Notes: generated from the sequence alone by a model not told the origin. 64,000 nt of DNA from Bacillota bacterium (GCA_023391695.1 JAEWAK010000030.1:1-64000); one strand, 5' to 3'; counted from the first letter of the stretch, positions 8,828-18,085 are shown. Made by a program: numbers and translations.

Positions 8828-8845
8828 GTCATGAAATATCATGAC
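8828..8845. promoter_or_regulatory. Palindromic operator between exporter and sensor kinase
   Basis: GTCATGA-AATA-TCATGAC is a perfect 7+7 dyad. It lies about 140 bases before the exporter ATPase start and just upstream of an AT-rich -10-like region at about 8787-8800 (minus strand). It is a good candidate site for the dimeric NarL-type response regulator encoded next door. Confidence 0.55.
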
Positions 8846-8912
8846 AAATGTAATGGTATTGGAGAACGCTTTGCTTTAGGAGTAGTGGGAACAGGAGGAC
8901 AGGATAACGCTG

Positions 8913-8941
8913 AAACGGATTGATTTATCAATCTGTTTTTG
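8913..8941 (+). terminator. Terminator or attenuator ahead of the kinase gene
   Basis: CGGATTGA-TTTA-TCAATCTG is followed by TTTTT. It lies 48 bases upstream of the kinase ATG, so it may attenuate read-through into the two-component genes. Confidence 0.5.
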
Positions 8942-8988
8942 GTATTATGTTTATAATTATTAAATTTTTATAAAATGGCGGTGGAACC

Positions 8989-10098
8989 ATGTTTGAAATT
9001 CATGATAAAGTACTTCTGTTTCTTTGTTGTTTTGTATTGTATATGTTAGAATTCCAATCGGAATTTGCAATTGTTCCGATTTTACTGGCGGTAATCTTCT
9101 CCTGCCTGAGTACTTATCTGGATGACAGGAGGCTTAAGCTTGGCTTCTTCCTGATTTATATCGCCTGCTGCCAGCTGATTCCTTTTTGTTTTGTTTTTTT
9201 ACCTTTATTTATATATGATATTGCCTTGTATGATTATCAGATTCTTTCCTTACTGGGATTATTTCCATTATTCCTGAATTTCCACCACTATAACTTAAGT
9301 ATTGTTATCTTCAGCTTTGTGTTTTTCATTCTTGGGTGGGTACTGAAATATAAAACCATTTCCTCAAATCGGCTGCAGGCGGAATTTAATGAACTGAGGG
9401 ATACCTCTAAGGAATTATCTTTATTGCAGGAGCAGAAAAACCAGAGCATCTTAGAAAACCAGGATTATGAGATTAATGTGGCTACTTTAAATGAAAGAAA
9501 CCGTATTTCTAAAGAAATCCATGACAATATAGGCCATCTGCTGTCCCGCTCCCTTTTGCAGATCGGAGCACTTCTTACCATTTCCAGGGAGGAAGCAACC
9601 AGGGAAGGTTTAACTTCCTTAAAGGAATCCTTATCCGGAGGTATGGACAGCATAAGGAACAGCATTCACAATATGCATGATGAATCCATTGACTTATATA
9701 CCAGTATTGATGCACTGGTCAAAGATTTCTCTTTTTGCCCCGTCACTTTTGAATATGATATGAATTCCAATCCGGATATTAAATTAAAATATTCTTTTAT
9801 TGCCATCATAAAAGAAGCATTGGCTAATATAATTAAACATTCCAATGCTACCAAAGTATCCGTCTGTCTACGGGAACACCCTGCCATGTATCAGCTGATT
9901 ATCCTGGACAATGGTACCATAGAGGAACAAAAACAGTTAAAACTGAGCAAGCTCATAGAAAACCAGCTTTATTATGACGGTATCGGTATCCAGAATATTA
10001 CGGACCGTGTCAAGGGCTTCCAGGGAAATATTAATATCACTCTGGATAATGGATTTAAAATATTCATTACCTTACCGAAAGACAAAATTACAGGTTAG
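8989..10098 (+). CDS. NarL-family sensor histidine kinase
   Basis: A 369-residue membrane sensor. The first 125 residues hold about five hydrophobic helices with almost no outside loop, as in the intramembrane-sensing kinases of the LiaS/YxjM type. A coiled coil follows. The HisKA_3 phosphoacceptor motif is RISKEIHDNIGHLLSRS, and the ATPase has an N-box in KEALANIIKHSNATK and a G-box in YDGIGIQNI. A GGTGG site lies before the ATG. It would autophosphorylate and pass phosphate to the regulator at 10267. The partner exporter operon is divergent, a common design for sensing membrane-active antibiotics. Confidence 0.87.
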   Translation: MFEIHDKVLLFLCCFVLYMLEFQSEFAIVPILLAVIFSCLSTYLDDRRLKLGFFLIYIACCQLIPFCFVFLPLFIYDIALYDYQILSLLGLFPLFLNFHHYNLSIVIFSFVFFILGWVLKYKTISSNRLQAEFNELRDTSKELSLLQEQKNQSILENQDYEINVATLNERNRISKEIHDNIGHLLSRSLLQIGALLTISREEATREGLTSLKESLSGGMDSIRNSIHNMHDESIDLYTSIDALVKDFSFCPVTFEYDMNSNPDIKLKYSFIAIIKEALANIIKHSNATKVSVCLREHPAMYQLIILDNGTIEEQKQLKLSKLIENQLYYDGIGIQNITDRVKGFQGNINITLDNGFKIFITLPKDKITG

Positions 10099-10203
10099 AT
10101 TATTTACAGATCGGAATTTTTAAGACATATGTTTTAATCTTAATAATATTTATATTAAATGAAAGCATGCGAACAGCGGATTTCTTCCACTATTATGTAT
10201 ATT

Positions 10204-10250
10204 ACCGCCGGGCGGCATCTTTCATCAAATATTGTGCCGCCGCAGGCGGT
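10204..10250 (+). other. GC-rich stem-loop between kinase and regulator genes
   Basis: ACCGCC (10204-10209) pairs with GGCGGT (10245-10250), and GGCGGCA (10211-10217) pairs with TGCCGCC (10235-10241). This gives 13 bp of very GC-rich stem with a small internal loop, ending 16 bases before the regulator start. No T-run follows. It may set the kinase:regulator ratio by mRNA processing or partial attenuation. Confidence 0.5.
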
Positions 10251-10266
10251 GGAATGAGAGGTAAGT

Positions 10267-10890
10267 ATGAAGGTTTTAATTGTAGATGATGATAAATTAG
10301 TGTGCTCTTCTTTAAAAATTATTTTAGATTCCGACAGGGATATTACGGTTATTGGTACCGGTAATAACGGGAAGGAAGGTATCCGGCTATATGAGGATTT
10401 AAAACCGGATATACTGCTGATGGACATCCGAATGGATGAAATGACCGGCCTTGAAGCGGGAGAAATTATATTACGGAAATACCGGGATGCAAAAATCCTG
10501 TATCTCACTACTTTCCTGGATGACGATTATATTATAAAAGCATTGAATCTGGGTGCCAAAGGTTATATGTTAAAACAGGATTTCGACAGTATTGTACCTG
10601 CTCTTCATGCAGTCTATAAGGATCAGAATGTTTATGGCAATGAAATTATTACAAAACTGCCGAACCTTTTGCATCCGTTAAGTCCGGCGGCTAATTATTC
10701 GGCTTACGGAATCACGGAAAAAGAGTATGAAATTATCTGTAAAATTGCCGACGGTCTTTCCAATAAGGAAATCTCGGAGCTGCTATACTTAAGCGAAGGA
10801 ACCGTACGCAATTATATCAGCCTGATTTTAGAAAAGCTTTCCTTAAGGGACAGAACCCAGATCGCTATATTTTATTATAAGAATAAATAA
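10267..10890 (+). CDS. NarL/LuxR-family response regulator
   Basis: A 207-residue DNA-binding response regulator. The receiver domain has the acidic triad VDDDK, the phosphorylated Asp 53 (LLMDIRM), the Thr/Ser switch (YLTTF) and the conserved Lys (GYMLKQD). The C-terminal GerE/LuxR helix-turn-helix is recognisable in ISELLYLSEGTVRNYIS. A GAGAGG site lies 5 bases before the ATG. The kinase is 168 bases upstream, separated by a strong stem-loop. The likely target is the exporter promoter region carrying the GTCATGA dyad. Confidence 0.9.
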   Translation: MKVLIVDDDKLVCSSLKIILDSDRDITVIGTGNNGKEGIRLYEDLKPDILLMDIRMDEMTGLEAGEIILRKYRDAKILYLTTFLDDDYIIKALNLGAKGYMLKQDFDSIVPALHAVYKDQNVYGNEIITKLPNLLHPLSPAANYSAYGITEKEYEIICKIADGLSNKEISELLYLSEGTVRNYISLILEKLSLRDRTQIAIFYYKNK

Positions 10891-10896
10891 TTTGTC

Positions 10897-10928
10897 CGTA
10901 ATCCTTTACACACGTAATCCTTTATACA
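10897..10928. repeat. Two-copy 16-base tandem repeat
   Basis: CGTAATCCTTTACACA is followed at once by CGTAATCCTTTATACA, directly after the response regulator gene. Nothing else is evident in the rest of the 270-base gap before the opp terminator. Confidence 0.6.
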
Positions 10929-11112
10929 TGCCACTCACTAATGGTTACCCTGTTTCAGGTTTATATTATCTGCAGCAAGGATATAATAAGTAAATTGACC
11001 CTTATGTTGGTATATATGCAGGACGTAATACAGAATAGAGGGGTGCAGAATTCAAAATATATCATACCTGGGAGATATATAGATTATATTTCCAGGATCT
11101 TTTATGAAAAGT

Positions 11113-11156
11113 ATGCGCGAATGGCTGCAGGAAAGAGATTGCAGCCATTCGCGCAT
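11113..11156 (-). terminator. Terminator of the opp operon
   Basis: Two perfect 17-base arms (11113-11129 and 11140-11156) form a stem beginning ATGCGCGAATGG. On the minus strand it is followed by a T-rich stretch. It lies directly after the binding-protein stop codon. Confidence 0.8.
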
Positions 11157-11160
11157 TATC

Positions 11161-13029
11161 TTATTTTACCGTGTCCGCTGCTGTTAATTCAATTAAATGA
11201 TAGGTTTGTTTTATATCCGTAGCTTCGACGGTATAGTTTTTAACACGGTTATTCACTGCCGTAATAGCAATTCTCCACATGGTAGGAATTGCAGGTGCTT
11301 CATCAAAAAAGGCTTTCTGCCAGTCATGATACCTCTGAATCAGGAAATCATTATCCCATCCTTTATCGGAGGAAATATCATTTACAATGGCATCAAAGGT
11401 ATCACTTGCATACCTGGTATAATTAGCCGGGGAACTATGTCCCCAAAGGGAAGCCGGATTCGGGTCATAACCGGTCTGCCATGCACCGTCGTATATATCG
11501 ATAGCCGGATCATCCGCCTCTACGGCATCATAAAATGCATTAAACTCAGTAAGGCGGCCATTGTATAATTCAACTCTCAGTCCAACATCTGCCCAGTTCT
11601 GGATTTTAAACTGCGCATAGGTTTCCATATTTTCACCATCCATGGCAGCCCAGGTAACAGTAAACTTTCCTCCGTTCGGATCCTCACGAAAGCCGTCTCC
11701 ATCCACATCCACATAGCCCGCTTCATCCAAGAGCTGCTTTGCTTTTGCCGGATCATAAATAAAACCGGTCAGATCCTTATTTTGATAGGATACATGTCTT
11801 GGTGTAATAACGGCGGTAGCCAGAAAACGTAACCCGCTGTATAACTCTTTTGCAAGTGTATCATTGTCAACCGCATATCCGATTGCCTGACGCAGTTTTA
11901 CATCAGCCATTTTCGAATCCGGGTCGTAAACATTCTGGTTCTTTTCCGCATCCCATTTACCAAGTTTAAAGCCGGTATAGCTGAAAACTGTTTCAACCTC
12001 TCCTATATATTGATAATTAGTCGGATTGGTGTAATCAGGATATTGCTGCACACTGAAATCGGCTACATCAAATTTCCCCTCCTGCATTGCGGTAGGAACC
12101 AGCTCAGGATTTATAACCGTAACCACTACTCCGTCTAATTTTGGTTTTCCCATCCAATAATCATCAAATCTTTCATATTCCACCGATTCACCCGGTACAA
12201 CATTCTTAACTTTAAACGGCCCGAAACCTATCGGATTCGATCTGGACTTTGGATCGGCAGCCATAGCTTTTATAGCAACTCCTTCATAATAGTGTCTTGG
12301 TATGGGACTGGTCCAAAAACCGCCGACTAATATGGAAGGATAGAAATCTTTAAAATGAATGGTCAGGGTCATTTTATCCTCTGATAATTCCAGCCCTGAA
12401 ATGGTGTCTGCAGTGCCATTGTGATATTCTTCGGCTCCAACAACATTCATTTCAGATTCGCCGTACCGGAACCCCTGATAGTCTTTGCTGCAAATTACTT
12501 CATACGCAAAAACCAGGTCATCCAGGGTAACCGGTTCGCCGTCGTGCCATTTGACTCCCTCGCGCATCTTAAGGGTTATGGTTTTAGCATCCACGTCATA
12601 CTCATAAGTGGCAGCCCCGTCCTGATCCGCAACAAAATTTTCATCGTAACTGATAATGGGTTCCGAAAACCAGGATATAAGCTGGGCATCATAGTTATCT
12701 TCATAATAAACCGGATTCAGTACACCGGCAAAAGCAGAGGATGCGACTAACGCAACATTTAATACCCCGCCTTCTATACTGGCATTATTATTTACTGCTT
12801 CTGTCGGAAATTTAGCAGCGACATCTTCCGCCGCCGTAGCAGGTTCTGCCGTTTCTGCACTGTCTGCCGTTTCTTCCGCCTTCTGGCCGGTTGTCTCTTC
12901 GGCCTTCTGGTCGGTAGTTGAAACAGCTTCAATATCACTTACTTCATTTGTGTCATTTTTCTTATTACAGCCACTCAGGGCTGAAATCATTAATGCAGCT
13001 GTCAGTAACAGGATAAACATCTTCTTCAT
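11161..13029 (-). CDS. oppA: Oligopeptide-type ABC transporter substrate-binding lipoprotein
   Basis: A lipoprotein of 622 residues anchored on the outside of the membrane. The signal peptide ends in a lipobox (MISALSGC, Cys 21). A Thr/Glu/Ala-rich linker covers residues 30-75. The SBP_bac_5 fold follows, with the family motif YDVDAKTITLKMREGVKWHD near residue 140. It captures oligopeptides (or a related ligand such as a short saccharide or nickel chelate) and delivers them to OppBC. Placement last in the operon, after a 31-base gap with its own good ribosome binding site, fits the high level usually needed for binding proteins. Exact ligand specificity cannot be read. Confidence 0.85.
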   Translation of the reverse strand: MKKMFILLLTAALMISALSGCNKKNDTNEVSDIEAVSTTDQKAEETTGQKAEETADSAETAEPATAAEDVAAKFPTEAVNNNASIEGGVLNVALVASSAFAGVLNPVYYEDNYDAQLISWFSEPIISYDENFVADQDGAATYEYDVDAKTITLKMREGVKWHDGEPVTLDDLVFAYEVICSKDYQGFRYGESEMNVVGAEEYHNGTADTISGLELSEDKMTLTIHFKDFYPSILVGGFWTSPIPRHYYEGVAIKAMAADPKSRSNPIGFGPFKVKNVVPGESVEYERFDDYWMGKPKLDGVVVTVINPELVPTAMQEGKFDVADFSVQQYPDYTNPTNYQYIGEVETVFSYTGFKLGKWDAEKNQNVYDPDSKMADVKLRQAIGYAVDNDTLAKELYSGLRFLATAVITPRHVSYQNKDLTGFIYDPAKAKQLLDEAGYVDVDGDGFREDPNGGKFTVTWAAMDGENMETYAQFKIQNWADVGLRVELYNGRLTEFNAFYDAVEADDPAIDIYDGAWQTGYDPNPASLWGHSSPANYTRYASDTFDAIVNDISSDKGWDNDFLIQRYHDWQKAFFDEAPAIPTMWRIAITAVNNRVKNYTVEATDIKQTYHLIELTAADTVK

Positions 13030-13060
13030 AATTCTTCCTACTCTCCTTCTTTAATATTAA

Positions 13061-13981
13061 TTAAGTTACTCTTTGTTTAGCATCGGCTGCACGTTTTATA
13101 GCCTGGCCAACAAAATTTATACAAAGCATCATTACAATGATAAGTAATGCTGCGGGTAACCATTGCCACGGTCTTCCCTGCATGTTTTCCGGTATGGCTG
13201 CATAACTGATTAAAGTCCCTAAACTTGGAGTGCTGAAGGGAAGCCCAAATCCTAAAAAAGTCAATCCGGTTTCCAGCCCCATATTTCCTGCCAGATTCAG
13301 TGTAAGATTCACGATAATAATAGAAGCAATATTGGGAAGTACTTCCCGAAACATAATAACTACGTTATCGGTGCCTAAAGTCTTGGATGCCTGGACATAA
13401 TCCAAATTACTCTGCTGCAGCGTTTTTGCGCGTACCAGCCTGGCTATCCCGTTCCAGTTAAAGATGGTCATGACCAGGATAAATGTAATAACATCATATT
13501 TGGGTATTAAAGAAACAATTACGATTATAATCATCAATGTGGGCAGCATGGATAAAAAATCCAGGATACGCATAATAACGTTATCCACCTTACCGGCAAA
13601 AAAACCGGATACCAAACCTACCAGGATCCCTATAATTCCGCAAAACACCGTAACTCCGAAAGCAATTAAAAAGGAATTCCTGGCTCCGAGAAATATCTGA
13701 CCGACCATATCACGCCCGGCACTGTCCGTACCTAATATAAACTTTTCAGACGGTGGTTTGTTTATCTGCGACAGATTCACTTTCGTCGAAGTATCCGGGC
13801 TGGTCAAATATGCACCCGTGAAAACTATGATAATAATGAAAAGCAATAAAATAAAGGAAACCAAAGCAGCTTTATCATTTAAAATTTCTTTCCAGATCAA
13901 TTTAGCAAAAGAAGGCGGCTGACTGGCTGCCGGGGTATTCTGATTTTTTGAATTTACTGCCTTAAGTTTTGAATTATCCAT
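13061..13981 (-). CDS. oppC: Oligopeptide ABC transporter permease OppC-type
   Basis: A 306-residue inner permease with an N-terminal cytosolic leader of about 35 residues, a first helix (ALVSFILLLFIIIIVFTGAYL), an OppC_N domain, and five more helices. The EAA coupling motif is visible as VQASKTLGTDNVVIMFREVLP. It pairs with OppB to form the channel. It lies 17 bases after oppB in the same operon. Confidence 0.9.
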   Translation of the reverse strand: MDNSKLKAVNSKNQNTPAASQPPSFAKLIWKEILNDKAALVSFILLLFIIIIVFTGAYLTSPDTSTKVNLSQINKPPSEKFILGTDSAGRDMVGQIFLGARNSFLIAFGVTVFCGIIGILVGLVSGFFAGKVDNVIMRILDFLSMLPTLMIIIVIVSLIPKYDVITFILVMTIFNWNGIARLVRAKTLQQSNLDYVQASKTLGTDNVVIMFREVLPNIASIIIVNLTLNLAGNMGLETGLTFLGFGLPFSTPSLGTLISYAAIPENMQGRPWQWLPAALLIIVMMLCINFVGQAIKRAADAKQRVT

Positions 13982-13998
13982 TAAGTCAACTCCTCTTT

Positions 13999-14961
13999 TT
14001 ATTTAATCCTGATTCTGGGATCAACTATAGACATTATGATATCTGATAAAAGGGTGCCTAAAACCGTTAATATTGCAAACAAAATAATCAGCGCATTTAC
14101 TACGGCATAATCCCTCCGCTGGATGGATTCCAAAAAAAGCTTACCCATGCCCGGATAGGAAAACACATTTTCAATAAATATGGAGCCTCCTAATAAGGCA
14201 GCAATATCATATCCCATAAAGGATGCTACTGGGAGTAAGGCATTTCGGAAAATGTGTCTGGAATAAACTTTATTTTCCGGCACACCTTTGGAACGTGCGG
14301 TTATTACAAAATCAGAATTTTTATAATCAATAATTTCACTCCTTAAGTATTGAATAATGGTTACTGTGTATAATAAAGCCCCGGTAAGCGCCGGCAGTAT
14401 CATATGATAAATTTTATCCAGGTAATAGGGAATCGTACCTGCCAAATACTTTACATTTACACTTCCTCCAATGGGAAACCATTTCAGCTTAAAAGAAAAT
14501 AGAAAGATATTAATTAAACCAAAAACAACAGAGGGCATTGCCAAAGCAAAAAATGTATAATATACAATTAATTTATCCGGAAGTTTTTCATTATAACGCC
14601 CGGAGATAATTCCAAAGGCAATACCGATAATATAATTCAGAATCGTTGTTATAAGGGCGAGCCAGAAAGTATTAACCGCTCGCTGCCCGATCAACTCTGT
14701 CACCGGCAGTTTATATGCCGTGCTTTCACCCAAATCTCCATGAAAAATATTTTTGATCCAATTGAAATACTTTATATACCAGGGATCGTAAAATCCCCAT
14801 TGCTGGCGCAGCTCCTCCAGCCTTGCCGGCGTTACGTTAGGATCAATTTTACCTGTCAGCGCATCACCGGGCATGAAATTAGCAAGTAAAAACACTAATA
14901 AACTTATTAAAAATACCTGTGGGATAAGTATCAATATCCTTCTTACTATAGTTTTCCACAT
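13999..14961 (-). CDS. oppB: Oligopeptide ABC transporter permease OppB-type
   Basis: A 320-residue permease with a typical OppB start (RRILILIPQVFLISLLVFLL), an outside loop containing a GDLGES motif, and the EAA motif ITARSKGVPENKVYSRHIF. Six helices are expected. It partners with OppC, between oppF and oppC. Confidence 0.9.
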   Translation of the reverse strand: MWKTIVRRILILIPQVFLISLLVFLLANFMPGDALTGKIDPNVTPARLEELRQQWGFYDPWYIKYFNWIKNIFHGDLGESTAYKLPVTELIGQRAVNTFWLALITTILNYIIGIAFGIISGRYNEKLPDKLIVYYTFFALAMPSVVFGLINIFLFSFKLKWFPIGGSVNVKYLAGTIPYYLDKIYHMILPALTGALLYTVTIIQYLRSEIIDYKNSDFVITARSKGVPENKVYSRHIFRNALLPVASFMGYDIAALLGGSIFIENVFSYPGMGKLFLESIQRRDYAVVNALIILFAILTVLGTLLSDIIMSIVDPRIRIK

Positions 14962-14975
14962 ATATTTCTCACTTT

Positions 14976-15902
14976 CTACGGTAAAGCAACGTAATGGTTA
15001 TTATTGATTTTTTTCAAATCATATACGGAATTATCAGATTTATAATATTCACCATATTTCTTTGCATAATCCTCCGCCACTTTATTGCGGAATGTCTGTG
15101 TTGCTTTCCGGTTGGACGGGTCTATGTCCGGAATCGCCGCAATTAAGCGTTTTGTGTAAATATGTACCGGATTATTATAGATATATTCCTTTCTTCCCTG
15201 TTCCACAAAACGTCCTTTATGCATGATCGCTATATTATCACACATATGTTTTACGACTCCTAAATCATGACTGACAAAAAGATAAGCTAATTTAAACTGT
15301 TTCTGGATATCTTTCATAAAATTCAAAATCTGCGCCTGTACTGATAAATCCAGGGCTGATACCGGTTCATCCGCAATAATTAATTTGGGATTTAAGGCCA
15401 TTGCCCTGGCTATACCGATTCTCTGGCGCTGCCCTCCCGAGAATTCATGGGGATATTTAATAGCCGTTTCCGGAGTAAGGCCAACAATATCCAATAATTC
15501 GTCTACTCTTATCCGTTCCTCGGCAGGGGATAATTTTTCAAAGTTCCGGATCGGTTCAGCGATAATGTCCAGGACTCTCTTTTTGGGATTTAAGGAGGAA
15601 TAAGCATCCTGAAATATCATCTGTACCCCTCTTCGGTAAGGAGAATGGTTTTTGCCGATATATTTTGATATGTCCTCACCATTAAAATATATTTGGCCGT
15701 ATGTACTCTTTACCAAACCTATAATCGCTTTACCGGTGGTACTTTTCCCGGAACCGGATTCACCAACCAGTCCAAAAGTCTCACCTTCCCCAATGGAAAA
15801 GGTAATACCGTCAACTGCTTTTACATACCCCTGTGTACGCCCTAATATACCGCCTCTGATCGGATAATGAACTTTTAAATCCCTGACTTCAAGTAATGAC
15901 AC
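14976..15902 (-). CDS. oppF: Oligopeptide ABC transporter ATPase OppF-type
   Basis: A 308-residue ATPase. Walker A is GESGSGKSTTGKA, the signature is FSGGQRQRIGIARA, Walker B is LIIADEPVSALDLSVQ, and the His switch is in FVSHDLGVVKHM. The short C-terminal oligopeptide/dipeptide extension of the family is partly present but lacks the usual Cys cluster. It forms the ATPase pair with OppD upstream. Confidence 0.9.
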   Translation of the reverse strand: MSLLEVRDLKVHYPIRGGILGRTQGYVKAVDGITFSIGEGETFGLVGESGSGKSTTGKAIIGLVKSTYGQIYFNGEDISKYIGKNHSPYRRGVQMIFQDAYSSLNPKKRVLDIIAEPIRNFEKLSPAEERIRVDELLDIVGLTPETAIKYPHEFSGGQRQRIGIARAMALNPKLIIADEPVSALDLSVQAQILNFMKDIQKQFKLAYLFVSHDLGVVKHMCDNIAIMHKGRFVEQGRKEYIYNNPVHIYTKRLIAAIPDIDPSNRKATQTFRNKVAEDYAKKYGEYYKSDNSVYDLKKINNNHYVALP

Positions 15903-15917
15903 CTTTCTTCTCCTTTC

Positions 15918-16913
15918 CTATTCAAAATTGAAATTTTTATAGCAGGAACACAATACAAAATGCCCCGGCTTCACTTCATGATATCTGGGTTCCACTTCAT
16001 GCACCGAGGAAGGAATCCAGGGTATACGTGATGAAAAACGGCAGCCTTTCCGGTTCAGGTGCAAAATTGAAGGAACCATACCCTGTATTACGTGGAGCCG
16101 CTCTTTTCCATTGCCTGCAGGCGATATACTTGGTATGGAGGCCAGCAGTGAACGGGTATAGGGATGCAGCGGGTTTTTAAAGATTTCACTCACAACGGCA
16201 GTTTCAACAATTTGACCGGCATACATAACTGCAACTTTATCTGCCATCTCTGCAACGACTCCTAAATCATGCGTAATCAATATGATTCCGGATTTCATTT
16301 CTTTCTGAAGTTTTTTCAGCAGATCTAATATTTGAGCCTGTATGGTAACGTCCAAAGCAGTAGTAGGTTCGTCCGCAATCACTAAGGAAGGTTTACAGGC
16401 TAAAGCTATGGCAATCATGGCACGCTGCCTCATACCTCCCGAAAGTTCATGGGGAAACTGTTCATAAGTCAGGGCAGGTGATTGGATTCCTACCCCCTCC
16501 AACAGTTCCATGGCACGGTTTCGTTTTTCATCCCTGCTCAGTGACATGTGAAAAAAGAGACTCTCTTCTATCTGTGCTCCGATTTTCATAAGAGGATTCA
16601 GGGCAGTAAGCGGATCCTGGAAGATCATTCCTATATCCCTGCCTCTGATACTGTTAAGTTCATTCACGCTCAAATTTAATAAATCTTTATTTTTAAAATA
16701 AATATTACCTTCTATTTTTGTATTTGTCTGATTATGTAAATTCATAATTGATAGGGCAAGTGCACTTTTTCCGCAGCCTGACTCTCCTACTATGGCAAAA
16801 ACCTCATTTTCGTTTACAGTGAGGGAAACACCGTCTACTGCCGCATAATATTCACCGTTTATGCGAAATGATGTAACAAGATTGTTAATCCTGAGCAATT
16901 CCTTATTCAGCAT
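15918..16913 (-). CDS. oppD: Oligopeptide ABC transporter ATPase OppD-type
   Basis: A 331-residue ATPase. Walker A is GESGCGKSALALS, the signature is LSGGMRQRAMIAIAL, Walker B is LVIADEPTTALDVTIQ, and the switch is ITHDLGVVAEMADKVAVMY. The start at 16913 has GAGGTGG upstream; the longer frame to 16949 has none. Oddity: the C-terminal region that normally holds four cysteines for a 4Fe-4S cluster reads KGCRFSSRIPWIPSS and later LCSCY, so part of the usual Cys pattern is missing. It is the first gene of the oppDFBCA operon. Confidence 0.9.
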   Translation of the reverse strand: MLNKELLRINNLVTSFRINGEYYAAVDGVSLTVNENEVFAIVGESGCGKSALALSIMNLHNQTNTKIEGNIYFKNKDLLNLSVNELNSIRGRDIGMIFQDPLTALNPLMKIGAQIEESLFFHMSLSRDEKRNRAMELLEGVGIQSPALTYEQFPHELSGGMRQRAMIAIALACKPSLVIADEPTTALDVTIQAQILDLLKKLQKEMKSGIILITHDLGVVAEMADKVAVMYAGQIVETAVVSEIFKNPLHPYTRSLLASIPSISPAGNGKERLHVIQGMVPSILHLNRKGCRFSSRIPWIPSSVHEVEPRYHEVKPGHFVLCSCYKNFNFE

Positions 16914-17060
16914 AATTATCCACCTCATTTTTTTGTTTACCCAGTGCACTCAACAGCACTTATATACAGATAATAAAAAAGGGCCCTAACACGCCTAATC
17001 CTTTCGTCCACCAGCGCATTACATTAGCCTCATTGCTTTATCTCCGGAAATAATAGATGT

Positions 17061-17089
17061 ATTATAGTTTAATTTCCTAAATTTGTCAA
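17061..17089 (-). promoter_or_regulatory. Sigma-A promoter of the opp operon
   Basis: On the minus strand a perfect TTGACA (17089-17084) is separated by 17 bases from TATAAT (17066-17061). About 145 bases of leader follow before oppD, containing GGGCCC and a T6 run near 16975-16985, which could be an attenuator. Confidence 0.75.
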
Positions 17090-17120
17090 CCCTTCCATTT
17101 TTTTACTTTGTCTATGTAAT

Positions 17121-17150
17121 ATATATGCATAATTTGTATAATGCATATAT
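17121..17150. repeat. AT-rich palindrome
   Basis: ATATATGCAT (17121-17130) and ATGCATATAT (17141-17150) form a perfect dyad with a 10-base loop, upstream of the opp promoter. It is possibly a regulator site. Apart from this and the repeat at 17416, no gene is seen from 17090 to 17775. Confidence 0.4.
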
Positions 17151-17415
17151 TTACATATTTTGGCATTCTCAAATAATATTTAAATACCATGTCTTTCTAT
17201 TGCGGACAAATTCCGTTTATGGCATACTTGAATAACGCTTCACAAATGTTAAGTCTTTCCTCTTTTATTTAATACTTCTTTTGCCAGAGTGAATTATTAC
17301 AAGAAAGACCGCATAATTATACACTTCATTCTCCGGAAACACAACAAAAAACTTAAAACAAATTTAATACTTTTGTAACATTTATATTATGATTTATTTA
17401 CACTTATGTGTTCCA

Positions 17416-17570
17416 GAGCATGTTTGAAAAATGCTTGTGCCCGACGGATGCTCCATTGAGAGGCAAGAAACGATTTTTGGATGCGTAGCGAGGCTACGTT
17501 CCCCAAATTATGACGCAGCATACCGCAAAATGGAGCATTCAGAACGGTACAATAATTTTCAAACCCGCTC
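17416..17570. repeat. MITE-like palindromic repeat, copy A
   Basis: A 155-base element with imperfect terminal inverted repeats (GAGCATGTTTGAAAA... and ...TTTTCAAACCCGCTC). The internal sequence, for example TGCTTGTGCC at the left and CAGAACGGTACAAT at the right, is shared with copies at 37327 and 40783. This is the most diverged copy. It encodes no protein. Confidence 0.7.
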
Positions 17571-17775
17571 CGGTTACATATGGTTTAAAATAGGAAATTG
17601 CACCCTAATAATGGGACTGCCACAGACTATAATTCCTGTACTATATTTAACCGGATTTTGCATAAATTTAAGTAATATGTTTTTCCGTTTCCATCATTCA
17701 GCTTTGCACCAATATTTTACATAATTTATCTATTAATTACATTAATATTTTCTTTTAAAAAATATAATTTTTTTC

Positions 17776-17804
17776 TTGACTTTTTTCTATAAAAGTAGGA
17801 TAAT
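17776..17804 (+). promoter_or_regulatory. Promoter of the tRNA pair
   Basis: TTGACT, a 17-base spacer, then GATAAT; transcription would start about 35 bases before tRNA-Pro. Confidence 0.6.
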
Positions 17805-17845
17805 AGTTTGGCAAGAGTTAATACGGAAATCAATTAATTCATTAA

Positions 17846-17919
17846 CGAGGTGTGGCTCAGATTGGTAGAGCGCTGCGTTCGGGACGCAGAGGCCGTGGGT
17901 TCGAATCCCGTCACCTCGA
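17846..17919 (+). tRNA. tRNA-Pro (CGG)
   Basis: A 74-base cloverleaf. The acceptor CGAGGTG pairs with CACCTCG with discriminator A; the D-arm is GCTCAGATTGGTAGAGC; the anticodon stem CTGCG/CGCAG encloses TTCGGGA, giving anticodon CGG; the T-loop is TTCGAAT. CCA is not encoded. Confidence 0.93.
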
Positions 17920-17936
17920 TTTTTTATTGAAAATAT

Positions 17937-18009
17937 GCTGGAATAACTCAGTCGGTAGAGTACCTCACTCGTAATGAGGAAGTCGAGGGTTCGAATCCCT
18001 TTTCCAGCT
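17937..18009 (+). tRNA. tRNA-Thr (CGT)
   Basis: A 73-base cloverleaf. The acceptor GCTGGAA pairs with TTCCAGC with discriminator T; the anticodon stem CCTCA/TGAGG encloses CTCGTAA, giving anticodon CGT; the T-loop is TTCGAAT. It lies 17 bases after tRNA-Pro and is co-transcribed. Confidence 0.93.
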
Positions 18010-18061
18010 TTTAAGAAGATATAGATAAATCAATCATTTAGGCCAATTATAAATTATTTAA

Positions 18062-18085
18062 CCACTCAGAAATGAGTGGTTTTTT
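18062..18085 (+). terminator. Terminator of the tRNA operon
   Basis: CCACTCA-GAAA-TGAGTGG is followed by TTTTTTG. Just after it, GGGGACTATTTTGGGACTAC (18094-18113) has the look of sequence often found beside tRNA-targeting integration sites, but no integrase is present. Confidence 0.8.

Noticed and set aside
17431..17724. 97-codon frame in repeat copy A
   Set aside because: Lies mostly within a palindromic repeat with diverged copies that do not keep the frame.
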